The notes: generated by a model not told the origin, from the letters alone. Positions 36,233-45,668 are shown, numbered from the stretch's first letter. The stretch: 64,000 nt of DNA from Alistipes provencensis (GCF_900083545.1 NZ_LT559262.1:2637673-2701672); one strand, 5' to 3'. Numbers and translations are program-made.

Positions 36233-36877
36233 ATGAACCGTTTTTTCACGGCCGGGGCGGCCCTTTTGCTGGCCTGCTCAGCCGTCGCCCAGTCCCCGCA
36301 GTTCGCTGTGGGGACTTCGGGTGCTGACAGCATTCCCCAGACCACGATTGTCCCCGTGCAGCAGCCCCCGGTCGGGGTCGTGGAGCGCACGACCGTCTAT
36401 GAGGAGCCGGAGAAGGGGATGGACCGCGCCCAGCGGCGGGCTTACAAAGCCCGGGTCTATGCCGCGAAAATCGACTCGCTGGTGCAGTCGCGCGACTATA
36501 TGTTCTTCCCCAACTCGATGCAGGAGATTCCCGGCGGGATGATCCGCTCGATCTATGCCGACTATTTCTTTTTCGGGATGTTCGTCGACCACGTCGAAGT
36601 GCATCTGCCCACCGAACGGGGCATCACGCAGTATGTCGAGATGCTGAATTTCGACTCGATGTCGATCCGCGATTACCGGGCGGCGCGCACGCAGTGGGGG
36701 TGGTCGGTCACGTTCAACATCGCCGACGGCGACGCCCTGTACCACGCCGATTTCGCTGTCTCGACCGCCACGGGCGAAACGGTGCTGACGCTTCTGACGC
36801 CTGCCGTTACGATGCGTTACGTCGGGTGGCTGTGGAACAAACGGGTCAATGACCCGCGTTATCACCGGATGGATTGA
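36233..36877 (+). CDS. DUF4251-family secreted protein (second of two)
   Basis: A 214-residue paralogue of the preceding gene, with a signal peptide (about 19 residues) and a Pro- and Val-rich linker of about 40 residues before the same basic helix (RAQRRAYKARVYAAKIDSLVQSRDY). The DUF4251 domain follows: FFPNSMQEIPGGMIRSIYADYFFFG. The ATG at 36233 lies 2 bases after the first gene's stop, so both are translated from one message. Two diverged copies side by side suggest a heteromeric role, but that is only inferred. Confidence 0.83.
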   Translation: MNRFFTAGAALLLACSAVAQSPQFAVGTSGADSIPQTTIVPVQQPPVGVVERTTVYEEPEKGMDRAQRRAYKARVYAAKIDSLVQSRDYMFFPNSMQEIPGGMIRSIYADYFFFGMFVDHVEVHLPTERGITQYVEMLNFDSMSIRDYRAARTQWGWSVTFNIADGDALYHADFAVSTATGETVLTLLTPAVTMRYVGWLWNKRVNDPRYHRMD

Positions 36878-36882
36878 CGAAA

Positions 36883-36904
36883 GGCTGCCCGAGGGCAGCC
36901 TTTT
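36883..36904 (+). terminator. Terminator after the DUF4251 pair
   Basis: GGCTGCCC ga GGGCAGCC followed by TTTTCG. It lies between convergent genes. Confidence 0.7.
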
Positions 36905-36926
36905 CGTTCGTATGAGACCCCTTGGC

Positions 36927-37406
36927 CTATTTTTTGCAGATCAATGCCACGGCGGAGACGGAAATCCCTTCCTCCCGCCCCTCGAAGCCCAGATGCTCTG
37001 TGGTCGTAGCTTTGACCGACACCCGGTCATCGTCTACACCCATTGCGTCGGCCATCGCGGTGCGCATGGCGTCGATGTGCGGCCTCAGTTTGGGCCGCTG
37101 GGCGCGGATCGTGCAGTCCACGTTTCCGATTTCGTATCCTTTGTCGCGCAGCAGCGCCGCGACCCTCCGCAGCAGTATTTTCGAATCGATGCCCTTGAAA
37201 TCGTCCGACGTGTCGGGGAAATGCAGTCCGATGTCGCCCAGCGCCGCAGCGCCCAGCAGGGCGTCGCACAGGGCGTGGATCACCACGTCGCCGTCCGAAT
37301 GGGCGATGCATCCTTGGGTGTGGGCGATCTCGACACCTCCCAAAACCAGCGGCAGGCCGTCGGCCAATGCGTGTACGTCGTATCCGTGTCCTATCCTGAA
37401 ATCCAT
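36927..37406 (-). CDS. ispF: 2-C-methyl-D-erythritol 2,4-cyclodiphosphate synthase
   Basis: A 159-residue enzyme of the MEP isoprenoid pathway. The metal-binding motif GYDVHAL (Asp10, His12) is at the N-terminus. [32 protein letters not shown] follows with the third metal His. The C-terminal [17 protein letters not shown] carries the CDP-binding Thr-Thr-Glu. The length is typical. Its -7 box is 23 bases upstream, back-to-back with that of pepD. Confidence 0.96.
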   Translation of the reverse strand: MDFRIGHGYDVHALADGLPLVLGGVEIAHTQGCIAHSDGDVVIHALCDALLGAAALGDIGLHFPDTSDDFKGIDSKILLRRVAALLRDKGYEIGNVDCTIRAQRPKLRPHIDAMRTAMADAMGVDDDRVSVKATTTEHLGFEGREEGISVSAVALICKK

Positions 37407-37428
37407 CGGTTCCCGTATTTTATATTGC

Positions 37429-37436
37429 CAAAGTTA
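37429..37436 (-). promoter_or_regulatory. -7 box (TAACTTTG) for ispF
   Basis: Minus-strand consensus match 23 bases before the start; divergent from the pepD box 11 bases away. Confidence 0.55.
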
Positions 37437-37447
37437 CGGATTTTTCC

Positions 37448-37455
37448 TAACTTTG
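37448..37455 (+). promoter_or_regulatory. -7 box (TAACTTTG) for pepD
   Basis: Plus-strand consensus match 18 bases before the ATG at 37473, implying a very short leader. Confidence 0.55.
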
Positions 37456-37472
37456 CAAAAATGCAAATGCCT

Positions 37473-38924
37473 ATGTCAGAAATTACCTCGCTGGAGCCCC
37501 GCCTCGTGTGGGAGCAGTTCGACGCCATTACGCGCGTGCCGCGGCCCTCGAAGAAGGAGGGCAAGATCATCGACTTTCTGGTCGATTTCGCCAAGAAACA
37601 CAATATCGAATACAAGAAGGACGCCGTCGGCAACGTCGTGATGCGCAAACCCGCCGCGCCGGGCTTCGAGGAACGCCCCGCGGTGATCCTCCAGTCGCAT
37701 ATGGACATGGTCTGCGAGAAGAACTCCGACGTGGAGTTCGATTTCGACAACGACCCCATCCGCACCCGCATCGACGGCGAGTGGGTCAAGGCCGAGGGTA
37801 CGACGCTGGGCGCCGACTGCGGCATCGGCATGGCCGCGGCGCTGGCCGTGCTGCTCGACGACACGGTGGAACACGGACCTCTCGAGGCGCTGTTCACCGT
37901 CGACGAGGAGACGGGCCTCACAGGCGCGTTCGAGCTGGGCGAGGGGATGCTCTCAGGCAAATACCTTATCAACCTCGATTCGGAGGACGAGGGCGAGATT
38001 TTCATCGGCTGTGCGGGCGGCATCGACACCATCGCCACGTTCCATTACACGATGGAGCCTGCGCCGAAGAATTACAGTTTCTTCCGCGTCGACGTTTCGG
38101 ATTTGCAGGGCGGACATTCGGGCGACGACATCGACAAGGGCCGCGTCAACTCCAACAAGACCGTGGCGCGCCTGCTGTGGGACGGTATGCAGTCGTCCGA
38201 ACTGCGGCTGAGCTATTTCAGCGGCGGTAACCTCCGCAACGCCATTCCCCGCGAGGCTTACGCCATTTTCGGCGTTCCGACCCGGCTCAAGGGCGAGTTC
38301 GTCAAACGCTATAATCTTTTCGCCGCGGACCTCGAAACCGAATTCCGCTTCCGCGAACCCAATTTCCGGATCACGCTCAACGAGATGCCGCAGGTCGAGG
38401 AGGTCCTCGACGCGCGGACGCAGTTCGCGCTGGTCTATTCGATCGTGGGCGTGCCCAACGGCGTCATCGCCATGTCGTTCGCCGTTCCGGGGCTGGTCGA
38501 GACCTCGACGAACCTCGCCTCGGTGAAATTCGCCGACGGCAACCGTATTGTCGTCACCTCGTCGCAGCGGTCGTCGGTCGAGAGCGCCAAGACCTATGTG
38601 ATGCAGATGGTCGAGTCGGTCTTCGCACTGGCGGGTGCCGACGTGGCCCATTCCGACGGCTATCCGGGCTGGGCCCCCAATCCGCAGTCGCGGCTGCTGG
38701 AGGTCACGGTCGAAGCCTACAAGCGGCTGTTCCGTACCGAGCCCAAGGTCCGCGCGATCCATGCCGGACTGGAGTGCGGGCTGTTCCTCGAAAAATATCC
38801 CGATCTGGAGATGGTCTCCTTCGGCCCGACGCTCCGCGGCGTGCATTCGCCCGACGAGCGGCTCGAGATCGCCACGGTTCCCAAATTCTGGGACCTGCTT
38901 TGCGAGACGCTGCGCGTACTTTAG
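37473..38924 (+). CDS. pepD: Aminoacyl-histidine dipeptidase (PepD, M20 family)
   Basis: A 483-residue cytosolic zinc dipeptidase. Metal and catalytic motifs are AVILQSHMDMVCEKN (His and Asp, residues about 75-90), TLGADCGIGMAAALA (metal Asp) and FTVDEETGLTGAFELG (catalytic and metal Glu pair). NLDSEDEGEIFIGCAGG and the dimerisation-lid motif GGHSGDDIDKGRVN follow. The length is almost identical to E. coli PepD. The frame is open far upstream. The choice of 37473 rests on the promoter and the usual MSEI-like start; the ATGs at 37461 and 37467 are alternatives. Confidence 0.93.
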   Translation: MSEITSLEPRLVWEQFDAITRVPRPSKKEGKIIDFLVDFAKKHNIEYKKDAVGNVVMRKPAAPGFEERPAVILQSHMDMVCEKNSDVEFDFDNDPIRTRIDGEWVKAEGTTLGADCGIGMAAALAVLLDDTVEHGPLEALFTVDEETGLTGAFELGEGMLSGKYLINLDSEDEGEIFIGCAGGIDTIATFHYTMEPAPKNYSFFRVDVSDLQGGHSGDDIDKGRVNSNKTVARLLWDGMQSSELRLSYFSGGNLRNAIPREAYAIFGVPTRLKGEFVKRYNLFAADLETEFRFREPNFRITLNEMPQVEEVLDARTQFALVYSIVGVPNGVIAMSFAVPGLVETSTNLASVKFADGNRIVVTSSQRSSVESAKTYVMQMVESVFALAGADVAHSDGYPGWAPNPQSRLLEVTVEAYKRLFRTEPKVRAIHAGLECGLFLEKYPDLEMVSFGPTLRGVHSPDERLEIATVPKFWDLLCETLRVL

Positions 38925-38944
38925 CGGTATTCTGCCGGCTTTTC

Positions 38945-38990
38945 AATGACGAAGGCTTTTCAGAGTTGCATCTGAAAAGCCTTCGTCATT
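38945..38990. repeat. Perfect 20-bp inverted repeat between pepD and the C25 operon
   Basis: AATGACGAAGGCTTTTCAGA (38945-38964) is matched exactly in inverse at 38971-38990, with a 6-base loop GTTGCA. It sits between two convergent genes and may end transcription both ways, but it lacks a clear T tract. Confidence 0.85.
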
Positions 38991-39007
38991 CATAGTTTCG
39001 GGCTGCA

Positions 39008-41206
39008 TCAATAGGCCGTCAGCCTGTTGGACGTGCGCCGGGCCTCTGCGGTAATTGCGGCGGGCTGTCCGCCCTGAAGCAACCGTTCGCACATGGCGGA
39101 AATTGCGGGACGCTGGTATGAACGGCCGAACCAGCCCAACGCTTCGATGGCGGCCACGCGCAGCGGTTCTTCGAGCGCGGCGTCTTCGGCCAGAGCGATC
39201 AGTTCGGGCACGCAATAATGGTGGCGGTAGAGGCGGAAATAGGTTATTTCACCCATACGCCTCTTGATTTTGTTCTGCGGGTCCCGAATGAATTTGAAAG
39301 TCTCCGTCTGTTCGGCTTGTTTGTCGGCTACGCGCTTCAGGCGCTTTTGCAGCAACTCGTCGTTTTGGTAAAGTTCATGCTTGGCCGCACACTGACGGCG
39401 GAGTTCGGTGCTTACGGCGTCGGGATTCATGAACATCATGTTCTCGTCGGCATGATAGGCCACGCGCAGCGAAAGTTCGTCGTCCAGCAGCATCTCGACA
39501 GCCGCGGGAACCAGCTCGTCGTCGCCGCAGTCGCCGATCCACTGCGACACCAGACGGCGCACCAATTCGTAGCTGTCGCCCGCCGTTTGTGCCAGCATCG
39601 CCTTGAAGCGGGGCGAACGGCTGTTGCTCATCAGCGTGAGGGCTTCGAGACGTACCGATCCGTAGGGTGATTCGGCAGCGCGTTTTTCGCACAGGTCGGC
39701 CGTCCCGCCGTAGCCGTTGTCGGCGAGTTTGCGCATGGCGATGGCCTGCACGTCGGCGGGCATCGTTTCGGCGGCCATCCGGAGCCAGTATTTGTTGTCC
39801 GCGGCCTTTGCCGTGAGCGCCGCGTTTAGGTCCGTGCCGGGCAGCGCCCGGTTGACGAAACGATAGGTAGGGTCGCCGATCAGGTGCGTTTCGAGGTAAT
39901 GTACATGGCGTCCCCACTGGCCGATGCGCACGCCGCAGTCCAGCAGTCCGATATAACGGTCGGGCCACTTGTCCTGCAGGGCGTTGACCGAATTGCCTTG
40001 CGTGACGACGCAGTCTCCGGGTCCGAAGATATAGCTCGTGGCGATGCAGTCGTCGAGATGGAACGAGCCGTTGTAGCAGGCGTCGAACATCACCATGCGG
40101 GGATTCATCGGCCGTTCATAAAGGTCGTCGATGTGTACGTCCATCGTCCGGTTGAGCACCGAATCGGCCGTGTGCAGCGAATCGGAGAGCCGGCACCACG
40201 CTTCGGGCACGCCGTAATAGGCGATCATTTCAGCCTTGCGCTTTTCGGGGTCTTTGCGTCCGTCGAGTTTGCTGCGCAGGAACAGTTTGATGTTCTCGAT
40301 CGAAACGTTCATGCTCGAACCGTTCCGGTAGCCGTTCAGGTATTGCATGTCGGGAGAGCCGTGGTGGTGGCACAGGGCGACATCGACGCCTTTCCGGGCC
40401 ATTTTCTCCAGCAGATAGGGTTTCATGGGCCAGCGGCTTTCGAAGTCGTAGAAACGCACGCTGCTGCCGGTGCGGAAAAGTGCGGGCAGTTGTTCGCGCA
40501 GTGCGATCTGTTCCCCGGCCCAAGCCTCGGGAGCCTCGGAGTTGTAGCCGTGGCCGCGGAAAACGAACAGGTTGTCCAGAACGTTCTGCTCCTCATGGGC
40601 CTTCACCACCTTGCGCAGGTAGGCGCGCAGGAGTTCGTCGGAATCCGTGCCTTCGCGTTTGGGCGGCTTGATGCGGGCCGAATAGATCGGCGACGCGATG
40701 TGCTGGCGTGATTCGGGCGTGAGCGAGTAGTAGAAATAGAGCGGTTCGTCGGCGTCGCGGCGGATGAATTCGAATTGCAGTTCCGGATCGTCGTAATAGC
40801 GGTCGGAGGGGACCGACGAATCTTTCCAGTCGCGGTCCTGACTGCTCTTGAATGCCGACGTGAGATGCTGCGCATCGCGGATCATGGCGACGGGGATGTC
40901 GCCGATGAACACCACGCCCTCGAGGGGCGGCCGAGCCTCCGTCATCCGGACGATTTCGCTGCGCACGCTTTCGGGATTCTGCCATGTGTCGATGAGCAGG
41001 TAGGTTCCCAGCCCGTCGCGTTCCACGGCGGCGCGGTAGGCGTCGACCTCGGCCGCTGCGGCGTCGTAACTCCGGCTGTCGATGAAGATGGCGAATGTCG
41101 TGGCGCTTTTCACGCCGGGACGGATGATGCGCGGTGCCGCTGCGAGTGACAATGCCTGCAGGCAGACGGCGATCAGTAAAACGATTTTTTTCAACTTCAT
41201 GGCCAT
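39008..41206 (-). CDS. Gingipain-like C25 cysteine peptidase with HEAT-like repeats (third of three)
   Basis: A 732-residue protein with a signal peptide (about 24 residues, ending SLAAA). The caspase-like catalytic core has VVFIGDIPVAMIRDAQH, SSVPSDRYYDDPEL, a His in ALCHHHGSPD (His282), and a nucleophile Cys in MFDACYNGSF (Cys377). This is the His-Cys dyad order of peptidase family C25. FGPGDCVVTQGNSVNALQDKW and LIGDPTYRF follow. From about residue 500 on, the chain is helical and HEAT-like, ending without the Ig-like CTD used for type IX secretion. It is last in the six-gene operon, 6 bases after its paralogue. Confidence 0.78.
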   Translation of the reverse strand: MAMKLKKIVLLIAVCLQALSLAAAPRIIRPGVKSATTFAIFIDSRSYDAAAAEVDAYRAAVERDGLGTYLLIDTWQNPESVRSEIVRMTEARPPLEGVVFIGDIPVAMIRDAQHLTSAFKSSQDRDWKDSSVPSDRYYDDPELQFEFIRRDADEPLYFYYSLTPESRQHIASPIYSARIKPPKREGTDSDELLRAYLRKVVKAHEEQNVLDNLFVFRGHGYNSEAPEAWAGEQIALREQLPALFRTGSSVRFYDFESRWPMKPYLLEKMARKGVDVALCHHHGSPDMQYLNGYRNGSSMNVSIENIKLFLRSKLDGRKDPEKRKAEMIAYYGVPEAWCRLSDSLHTADSVLNRTMDVHIDDLYERPMNPRMVMFDACYNGSFHLDDCIATSYIFGPGDCVVTQGNSVNALQDKWPDRYIGLLDCGVRIGQWGRHVHYLETHLIGDPTYRFVNRALPGTDLNAALTAKAADNKYWLRMAAETMPADVQAIAMRKLADNGYGGTADLCEKRAAESPYGSVRLEALTLMSNSRSPRFKAMLAQTAGDSYELVRRLVSQWIGDCGDDELVPAAVEMLLDDELSLRVAYHADENMMFMNPDAVSTELRRQCAAKHELYQNDELLQKRLKRVADKQAEQTETFKFIRDPQNKIKRRMGEITYFRLYRHHYCVPELIALAEDAALEEPLRVAAIEALGWFGRSYQRPAISAMCERLLQGGQPAAITAEARRTSNRLTAY

Positions 41207-41212
41207 ATCTGA

Positions 41213-43447
41213 TTAACGGGTCGGCTTGGATGGGGTGTTTCCGAGCCGGATCGCGGTTTGCGTCAGCTCGTCGCGGAGTTCTTTTTCCAGACTCTTGTCG
41301 GCAGCCATTTGCTGGCAGGCGGCGATGATCTCGGCGCGGCGCGGGGTGTGTACGAACCAGCCCAGACATTCGGCCGTGTTGACCCGCAGTTCGAGGGGCT
41401 GCGAAGCGTCTGCCACGAGTTTCAGCAGATCGGGCACCAGTTCGTGATAGGTGTTGTTGCGCATCGAACGGATGGCCGAAATACGGCTTTTGAGCGTCTT
41501 GCCGTTGAACAGCAGGTTCTGCTGACGGGCCTTCATCTCCTGTTCGCGTGCGACCTCCTCCCGGAGTTCGGCGAACTTTGCGTCGTGATCCGGATATGCC
41601 GAAGCCTCGACGGCCGTGCGCAACGCCTGTTCGACCTCTTTCCCGGGGAACAGCTCCAGCCCTTTCAGGACAATGTAGGCTACGCGTTTCGATTCGCTGT
41701 CGTTGACATAGATGTCGGCTAATGCAGGCAGCAGTTCCGGGCGGCCCGACTGCCATGCGTAGGTCGCGGCATTGCGGCGCAGCAGCTCGTAACGGTCTTT
41801 CAGTCCCCGGATGATGGCCTGTGCGAAGATCTCTTCGTCACCGGAGCGGCCGATGAGCTTGAGGCACTCCATGCGGGTCGTCGCCAGCGGCGACTGTTTC
41901 ATGAACTCCAGCAGTTCGCCGGCCGAGATCGCCCCGGCGTCGGTCAGCATCCGCAGCGAGAGGCTCTGTACGTCGGCCCACGGCGAACTCGCGAGCAGGC
42001 TGCGCCAGTAGGCGGCATCTCCCTTGCGGGTCACCATGTCGGTCGCCAGCGTATTCGGTTCGACGGGGCGGAACCGGAAAGCCGGGTCGCCGATGATGTG
42101 CCCTTCGAGCGATGCGATCAGCCGGTTATATTGTCCGACGCGCACGCCGTGCGACAGCAGGCCGACCATCTCGTAGGTCCAGCGGTCCTGCAGCACGTTG
42201 ACCGTATTGCCCTGCGTGACCACCGTGCGGCCCGGGCCGAAGATGTAATATCCCGTGATGTATCCGGGTTTGTGGAACGACCCGTTGTAGCAGGCATTGA
42301 GCATCACGAAGCGCGGCTGCGTCGCCAGCGTTGCAAGGTCTTCGAGGCTGATGATCGTCTGGTCGCCCTTGGCCTTCGCGCCGTCGTCCTTTTCCTTCTC
42401 TTCGAAGAAAGCGTCGGTCAGGTGGTATTTCTCCTTGAAATATTGTTTGGCTCCCTCCATGTCGGCCTTCTCTCCCTTGCGCCGCTCCATGTACAGGGCG
42501 ATTGAAATTTCGGCCTTGAGCTGGCTGTACTGTCCTTCGAAACTGTCGGGCTCGGTCTTGTAATTGCCGACATGCTGTTTGTCGGGCGATCCGTGTTCGT
42601 TGAAGAACATCGCATCGACCTCCGGACGTACCAGTTCGTCGAAAACCCGGTATTTCATGTAGTCGTCCATCCGGAAATTGAGCTGGCGCAGGTTCTCGGC
42701 CTTGCGGGTATTGGTCAGCGGGAAGTTTTCGTCGAGCGCAATGCGTTCGTCCATCCAGCAAACCAGACAGTCGGAATTGTAACCGTCTCCGGCATAGGTT
42801 ACCAGACAGTCGAGCTGATCGACCTTGCCGCGTTCGGCGACGACCTTTTCCAGATAGCGGGCTATTCCCTCATACTTGTCGCCTCCGAGCTGTTCGGGAT
42901 AGCGGATGCGCCCCGAGTAGAATGCGGGAGCGAGCTGCTGCGGCGAATCGCAGGCGAGGTTGAAATAGGAGAGCAGCCGGTCCGTACTGTCGCGGGCGAT
43001 CAGTTCGAACCGCAGGTCAGGGCAGTCGTAGTAGCGGTCGGAGGGGACCGACGACTGGATCATCGGGAAATTCTGCTCGTCCATTTTGAACGCCGTGGTC
43101 ATATGCTGGGCATTGCGCACCATGGCGATCGGAATTTCGCCCACGAAGACCACGCCTTCGAGCGGCGAGCGTTTGGCTGTTTTGCGCATCAGTTCGATGA
43201 GCTGCGCACGCACCTGCTCGGGGGTCTGCCAGTCGTCGCGGAGAATGTAGGTCGAGAGGCCGTCGGCCTCCAGAGCATCGCGGTAGGCGTGGAGCTGCGG
43301 GGTGGTTTTGTCGTAGGTTGCCTGATCGACAACGATTGCGAACGATGTCGGCTGCTTGCTGCGGGGCTTTTCGACTGTAACTTTGGCTTGCAGGATGAAC
43401 GGCAGCAGCAGGACGATTGCCAATAAATATCTTTTCATAGCTTTCAT
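41213..43447 (-). CDS. Gingipain-like C25 cysteine peptidase with HEAT-like repeats (second of three)
   Basis: A 744-residue paralogue with a signal peptide (about 21 residues). Dyad candidates are His285 in FNEHGSPDK and Cys386 in MLNACYNGSFH. SSVPSDRYYDCPDL, FGPGRTVVTQGNTVNVLQDRW and IIGDPAFRF match the sister proteins. A Lys/Glu-rich insert (about residues 320-365, KGEKADMEG to KAKGDQT) lies between the two catalytic residues and is the most divergent part. A helical HEAT-like C-terminal half follows with no CTD. The two flanking genes are 6 bases away on each side, which indicates one message. Confidence 0.78.
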   Translation of the reverse strand: MKAMKRYLLAIVLLLPFILQAKVTVEKPRSKQPTSFAIVVDQATYDKTTPQLHAYRDALEADGLSTYILRDDWQTPEQVRAQLIELMRKTAKRSPLEGVVFVGEIPIAMVRNAQHMTTAFKMDEQNFPMIQSSVPSDRYYDCPDLRFELIARDSTDRLLSYFNLACDSPQQLAPAFYSGRIRYPEQLGGDKYEGIARYLEKVVAERGKVDQLDCLVTYAGDGYNSDCLVCWMDERIALDENFPLTNTRKAENLRQLNFRMDDYMKYRVFDELVRPEVDAMFFNEHGSPDKQHVGNYKTEPDSFEGQYSQLKAEISIALYMERRKGEKADMEGAKQYFKEKYHLTDAFFEEKEKDDGAKAKGDQTIISLEDLATLATQPRFVMLNACYNGSFHKPGYITGYYIFGPGRTVVTQGNTVNVLQDRWTYEMVGLLSHGVRVGQYNRLIASLEGHIIGDPAFRFRPVEPNTLATDMVTRKGDAAYWRSLLASSPWADVQSLSLRMLTDAGAISAGELLEFMKQSPLATTRMECLKLIGRSGDEEIFAQAIIRGLKDRYELLRRNAATYAWQSGRPELLPALADIYVNDSESKRVAYIVLKGLELFPGKEVEQALRTAVEASAYPDHDAKFAELREEVAREQEMKARQQNLLFNGKTLKSRISAIRSMRNNTYHELVPDLLKLVADASQPLELRVNTAECLGWFVHTPRRAEIIAACQQMAADKSLEKELRDELTQTAIRLGNTPSKPTR

Positions 43448-43453
43448 TACGGA

Positions 43454-45649
43454 TTATTTCTTGGATTCCACGCGGTTGATCATGCGCTGCAACTCTTTGG
43501 ACAGTTCCGGCGAACAGTTGCCGCGGGCGAGCAGTTTGCGTCCGGCGTCGGCGATTTCGTGGCGGCGCACCGAGAGATTGAACCACGCCAAGGCCTCGGC
43601 CATCCGCACACGCAGAATTTCCGGGGCCTGCTCGTCGCCCAGCAGGGTGAGGTATTCCGTTACATGCTGATGATAGGGGCGGTTCTTGAGGAAACTGATG
43701 CGGGCCTGACGCCAGCGTATCTTGCCTTCGGGGTCGAGTATTTCCCGCGTCGAGGACTCTCCGGGCGAAAGCCCGTCGCGCTCGACGAGCTTGTCGAGCA
43801 GTTCCTGTTTTTCCTCTTGGGCGTGATAGAATGTCTTGCCGGCGAAATAGGTTTCGATGGCCTTTTTGACCTTCTGCGTGTCGAAGCAGCGGATTGCCTC
43901 GCTGATGTTGAACACGATGCGCGCGGCGTTACGGTCCTTGGCATAGACGTCGATGAGTACGGGGATGAACTCCTCGTCACCGATGCGGCCCATGCGCGTA
44001 ACGGCGATGCGGCGCAGGAACTCGAAACGGTCGTAGGCGGCCAGCATCAGGGCTTTCTTGTATTCGGGGCCGTTGAGCGATTCGAGCAGCCGGAATGCAT
44101 TGTAGCGCACGACGCTGTAGGGCGATGTCGCGCACTTGTCGAGCAGTATGCCGGGCAGTTGCGGATAATCATTTTCCCAGAGCCGGATCATCGCCAGATT
44201 CTGGATGTCGGGCACTGCGTTGTCGAGCTGTCCGAGCCAGAAGCCGTTGTCGCGCTTCAGCGCCATCGAATTGATTTCGAGTTCGGGGTGAGCAGCCTTG
44301 AAACGGTAGGTCGGGTCGCCGATCACATGCGATTCGAGGATGTGGATGTTCTTGGCCCAAGCGCCGATGCGCAGCCCTTCGCCCAACAGCCCCAGCAGGT
44401 CGAAAGCCGACTTGTCCTGAAGCACGTTGACGCTGTTGGCGAACGTTACGACGCAGCGTCCCGGAGCCATGATGTAGTGCCCTGCGATGCAATCGTCCTC
44501 GCGGTAGTCGCCGTTGTAGCAGGCGTCGAAGACCACGAAACGGGCGTTGGGCGCAATGGCCTCCACCTCTTCGAGAATGATGCCCGTGCGCAGGTCGGCG
44601 ATCGAGTCGAGGCGGAGCATCTCGGGGTCGTCTGTCCGGTTGTACCAAGTGGAGTCGAGCCCTTTCTCGGCGGCGCGTTTGGCGGCGTACTCCCGGCCGG
44701 TTCCGGGGCGGCGGGCCAGTTCGCGCAGGCTGCGCTGCATCTCGGCTGCGGCCTCCTCGCCCGATTCCACATAGGGCGTTCCCGAGAGGTACTGGCGATA
44801 GGGCATTCCGTGTTCGTGGAAGACCATCATGTCCACGTCGTCGCGGCGGACTTCGCGGATGAGCGACTCCTTCATGAAGGGCTGCATCGAGTAACGCAGG
44901 AATTTGGCGTTCTCGGTACGGCTGAATACGTCGCCGAACTGCTCGTCCAGCAACTGCTGTTCATCGCGCCATGCGATGAGCGAGTTGGAATAGGAGCCGT
45001 GGCCCGTATAGGAGACGAACCGGTCGAAAGGCGTCGTGGCGCGGTGTTCGGCCACGGCTTTTTCCAAGTAACGGGCGATCTGTCTGTAGGGGTCGCCGTA
45101 GGCTTTCTGTGCCTTGATGCGGCCCGAATAGATGTCGCAGGAGATGTACTGCGGCGACGAGGGCGACATCTCGTAATAATGGAAGAGACCCTGCGAGGGA
45201 GTGCCCTGCGGGACGAATTGCAGGTCGAAGTCGTCGTAAAAACGGTCCGAGGGGACCGAGGTCTCGTGGAGCGGGTGGTTGCGTTCGTCCATTTTGAAGG
45301 CCGAGGTGAGGTGCTGTGCCTTGGTGATCATGGCGATGGGGATGTCGCCGATGAACACACAGCCTTCCAGTGCGTTTTCCGCGTGAAGCTTACGCAGCAC
45401 GTCGCGCACTTGTTCGGGCGTCGTCCAGTCGTGCGAAACGATGTAGACGGGCAGCCCTTCGGCTTCGAGCGTCTGTTTGTAGGCTGTCATCTGGGTCCGG
45501 CATTCCCGGGCGGTCCGGGTGTCGGTGATCACGGCGAAGGAACTCGGTCCCTGCACGGAGGGGTTTTCGAACGTCTGCGATCGTCCCGGCGCGGCCGAAA
45601 GCAGCAGAACTCCGGCCAGCAGGACAAAAAACGGTTTTCTGTAATTCAT
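43454..45649 (-). CDS. Gingipain-like C25 cysteine peptidase with HEAT-like repeats (first of three)
   Basis: A 731-residue paralogue with a signal peptide (ending PGRSQ, residue about 25). Dyad candidates are His280 in VFHEHGMPYR and Cys377 in VFDACYNGDYREDD. The EHG is followed by Met-Pro instead of the Ser-Pro of its sisters. Another region holds FVSYTGHGSYSNSL, like the gingipain core sheet. TSVPSDRFYDDFDL and VIGDPTYRF are shared. The C-terminal half is HEAT-like and ends MINRVESKK with no CTD. It lies 64 bases after the beta-barrel gene, across an intercistronic hairpin. Confidence 0.78.
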   Translation of the reverse strand: MNYRKPFFVLLAGVLLLSAAPGRSQTFENPSVQGPSSFAVITDTRTARECRTQMTAYKQTLEAEGLPVYIVSHDWTTPEQVRDVLRKLHAENALEGCVFIGDIPIAMITKAQHLTSAFKMDERNHPLHETSVPSDRFYDDFDLQFVPQGTPSQGLFHYYEMSPSSPQYISCDIYSGRIKAQKAYGDPYRQIARYLEKAVAEHRATTPFDRFVSYTGHGSYSNSLIAWRDEQQLLDEQFGDVFSRTENAKFLRYSMQPFMKESLIREVRRDDVDMMVFHEHGMPYRQYLSGTPYVESGEEAAAEMQRSLRELARRPGTGREYAAKRAAEKGLDSTWYNRTDDPEMLRLDSIADLRTGIILEEVEAIAPNARFVVFDACYNGDYREDDCIAGHYIMAPGRCVVTFANSVNVLQDKSAFDLLGLLGEGLRIGAWAKNIHILESHVIGDPTYRFKAAHPELEINSMALKRDNGFWLGQLDNAVPDIQNLAMIRLWENDYPQLPGILLDKCATSPYSVVRYNAFRLLESLNGPEYKKALMLAAYDRFEFLRRIAVTRMGRIGDEEFIPVLIDVYAKDRNAARIVFNISEAIRCFDTQKVKKAIETYFAGKTFYHAQEEKQELLDKLVERDGLSPGESSTREILDPEGKIRWRQARISFLKNRPYHQHVTEYLTLLGDEQAPEILRVRMAEALAWFNLSVRRHEIADAGRKLLARGNCSPELSKELQRMINRVESKK

Positions 45650-45668
45650 ATGGAGCAGTTATTTGAAA

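Noticed and set aside
39008-45649. Interpretation of the C25-like proteins as type IX-secreted gingipains
   Set aside because: No C-terminal sorting domain is visible in any of the three; the ends are helical and charged.
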